Shown here: positions 45,792-45,840 of the stretch, piece after piece
How positions within the stretch are numbered: position 1 is the first letter of the stretch
Layout of the letters: every line of letters begins with the position of its first letter
Assembly (NCBI GenBank): GCA_020853815.1
Contig: JADYYE010000121.1
Location: 1-45,840, forward strand
Source: Phycisphaerales bacterium
Lineage (GTDB): Bacteria; Planctomycetota; Phycisphaerae; Phycisphaerales; UBA1924
Reading direction: 5' to 3'
DNA length: 45,840 nucleotides
The notes under the pieces: generated by a model
Told to the model about the DNA's origin: nothing
Databases searched by the model: none
Seen by the model: the letters and a program-made list of their open reading frames with translations, nothing else
Program-made: the position numbers and the translations under genes

Positions 45792-45840
45792 TGCGGCCGG
45801 ATGTCTCCCCGGCCAGAAAGGGACAGTAGGCCCCGCCTCC

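Overview
The window is GC-rich and almost every part of it is coding. It looks like a chromosomal segment of a planctomycete, probably of the class Phycisphaerae. This is inferred from gene content: a small ECF sigma factor of the planctomycete-rich TIGR02999 type translationally coupled to a giant Ser/Thr kinase with WD40 repeats, a PEP-CTERM-type surface protein ending in a glycine-rich helix plus an arginine cluster, a zinc-ribbon/GYF-like membrane protein, RNase Y, and many GTG and TTG starts. No species can be named from the sequence alone.

Layout. 1-2718 (minus): UbiA-family prenyltransferase, a small lipoprotein and a YhaM-like HD/OB-fold nuclease cut by the window edge. 2785-5852 (plus): ribH-nusB-ftsY in a tight operon, then a CheV-type CheW/receiver protein. 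6102-6452: glycine-rich RRM protein with a clear terminator. 14600 down to 6590 (all minus): hutH, hutU, then an RbsC-like permease, RbsB-like binding protein, class I aldolase and Gfo/Idh/MocA dehydrogenase; no transporter ATPase is present. 14787-21782: GNAT acetyltransferase, zinc-ribbon membrane protein, PpiC-type lipoprotein, RNase Y, DUF4097-like lipoprotein and cardiolipin synthase. 21841-22776 (minus): metallo-beta-lactamase-fold hydrolase.

22777-23550 is the most unusual stretch. It holds a non-coding tandem array (22994-23336) of four units with a 93-94 bp period. Each unit has a pyrimidine-rich leader and a 10-bp hairpin with the loop GGCGGAAACA followed by T residues; the first three units also have a second hairpin closed by a GAAA tetraloop. 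The last unit ends in a strong T-run terminator. Directly downstream lies an operon with amino-sugar and peptidoglycan-recycling logic: SSS-family symporter, GH20 hexosaminidase, AnmK and MurQ. The array could be a leader/attenuator of that operon or a set of tandem small RNAs. I know of no named family that matches it.

29320-34641: an alpha-oxoamine synthase family enzyme, then the ECF sigma factor and the kinase/WD40 protein. 34658-35801 (minus): two half-size YeeE/YedE sulfur-transport proteins. 36035-36667 (minus): PEP-CTERM protein. 37129-38784: DEAD-box RNA helicase. 39045-43246 (plus): cytochrome b561-like protein, long N-terminal-extended pyruvate kinase-like protein and an AmpG-like MFS transporter. 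The right end holds a SAM methyltransferase (minus), DUF1801 and DUF1963 proteins, and tRNA-Pro(GGG) on the minus strand.

A small palindromic element between the permease and binding-protein genes (9880-9901) has a close relative that lies in frame inside anmK. It coincides with an insertion of about 20-25 residues in that enzyme.
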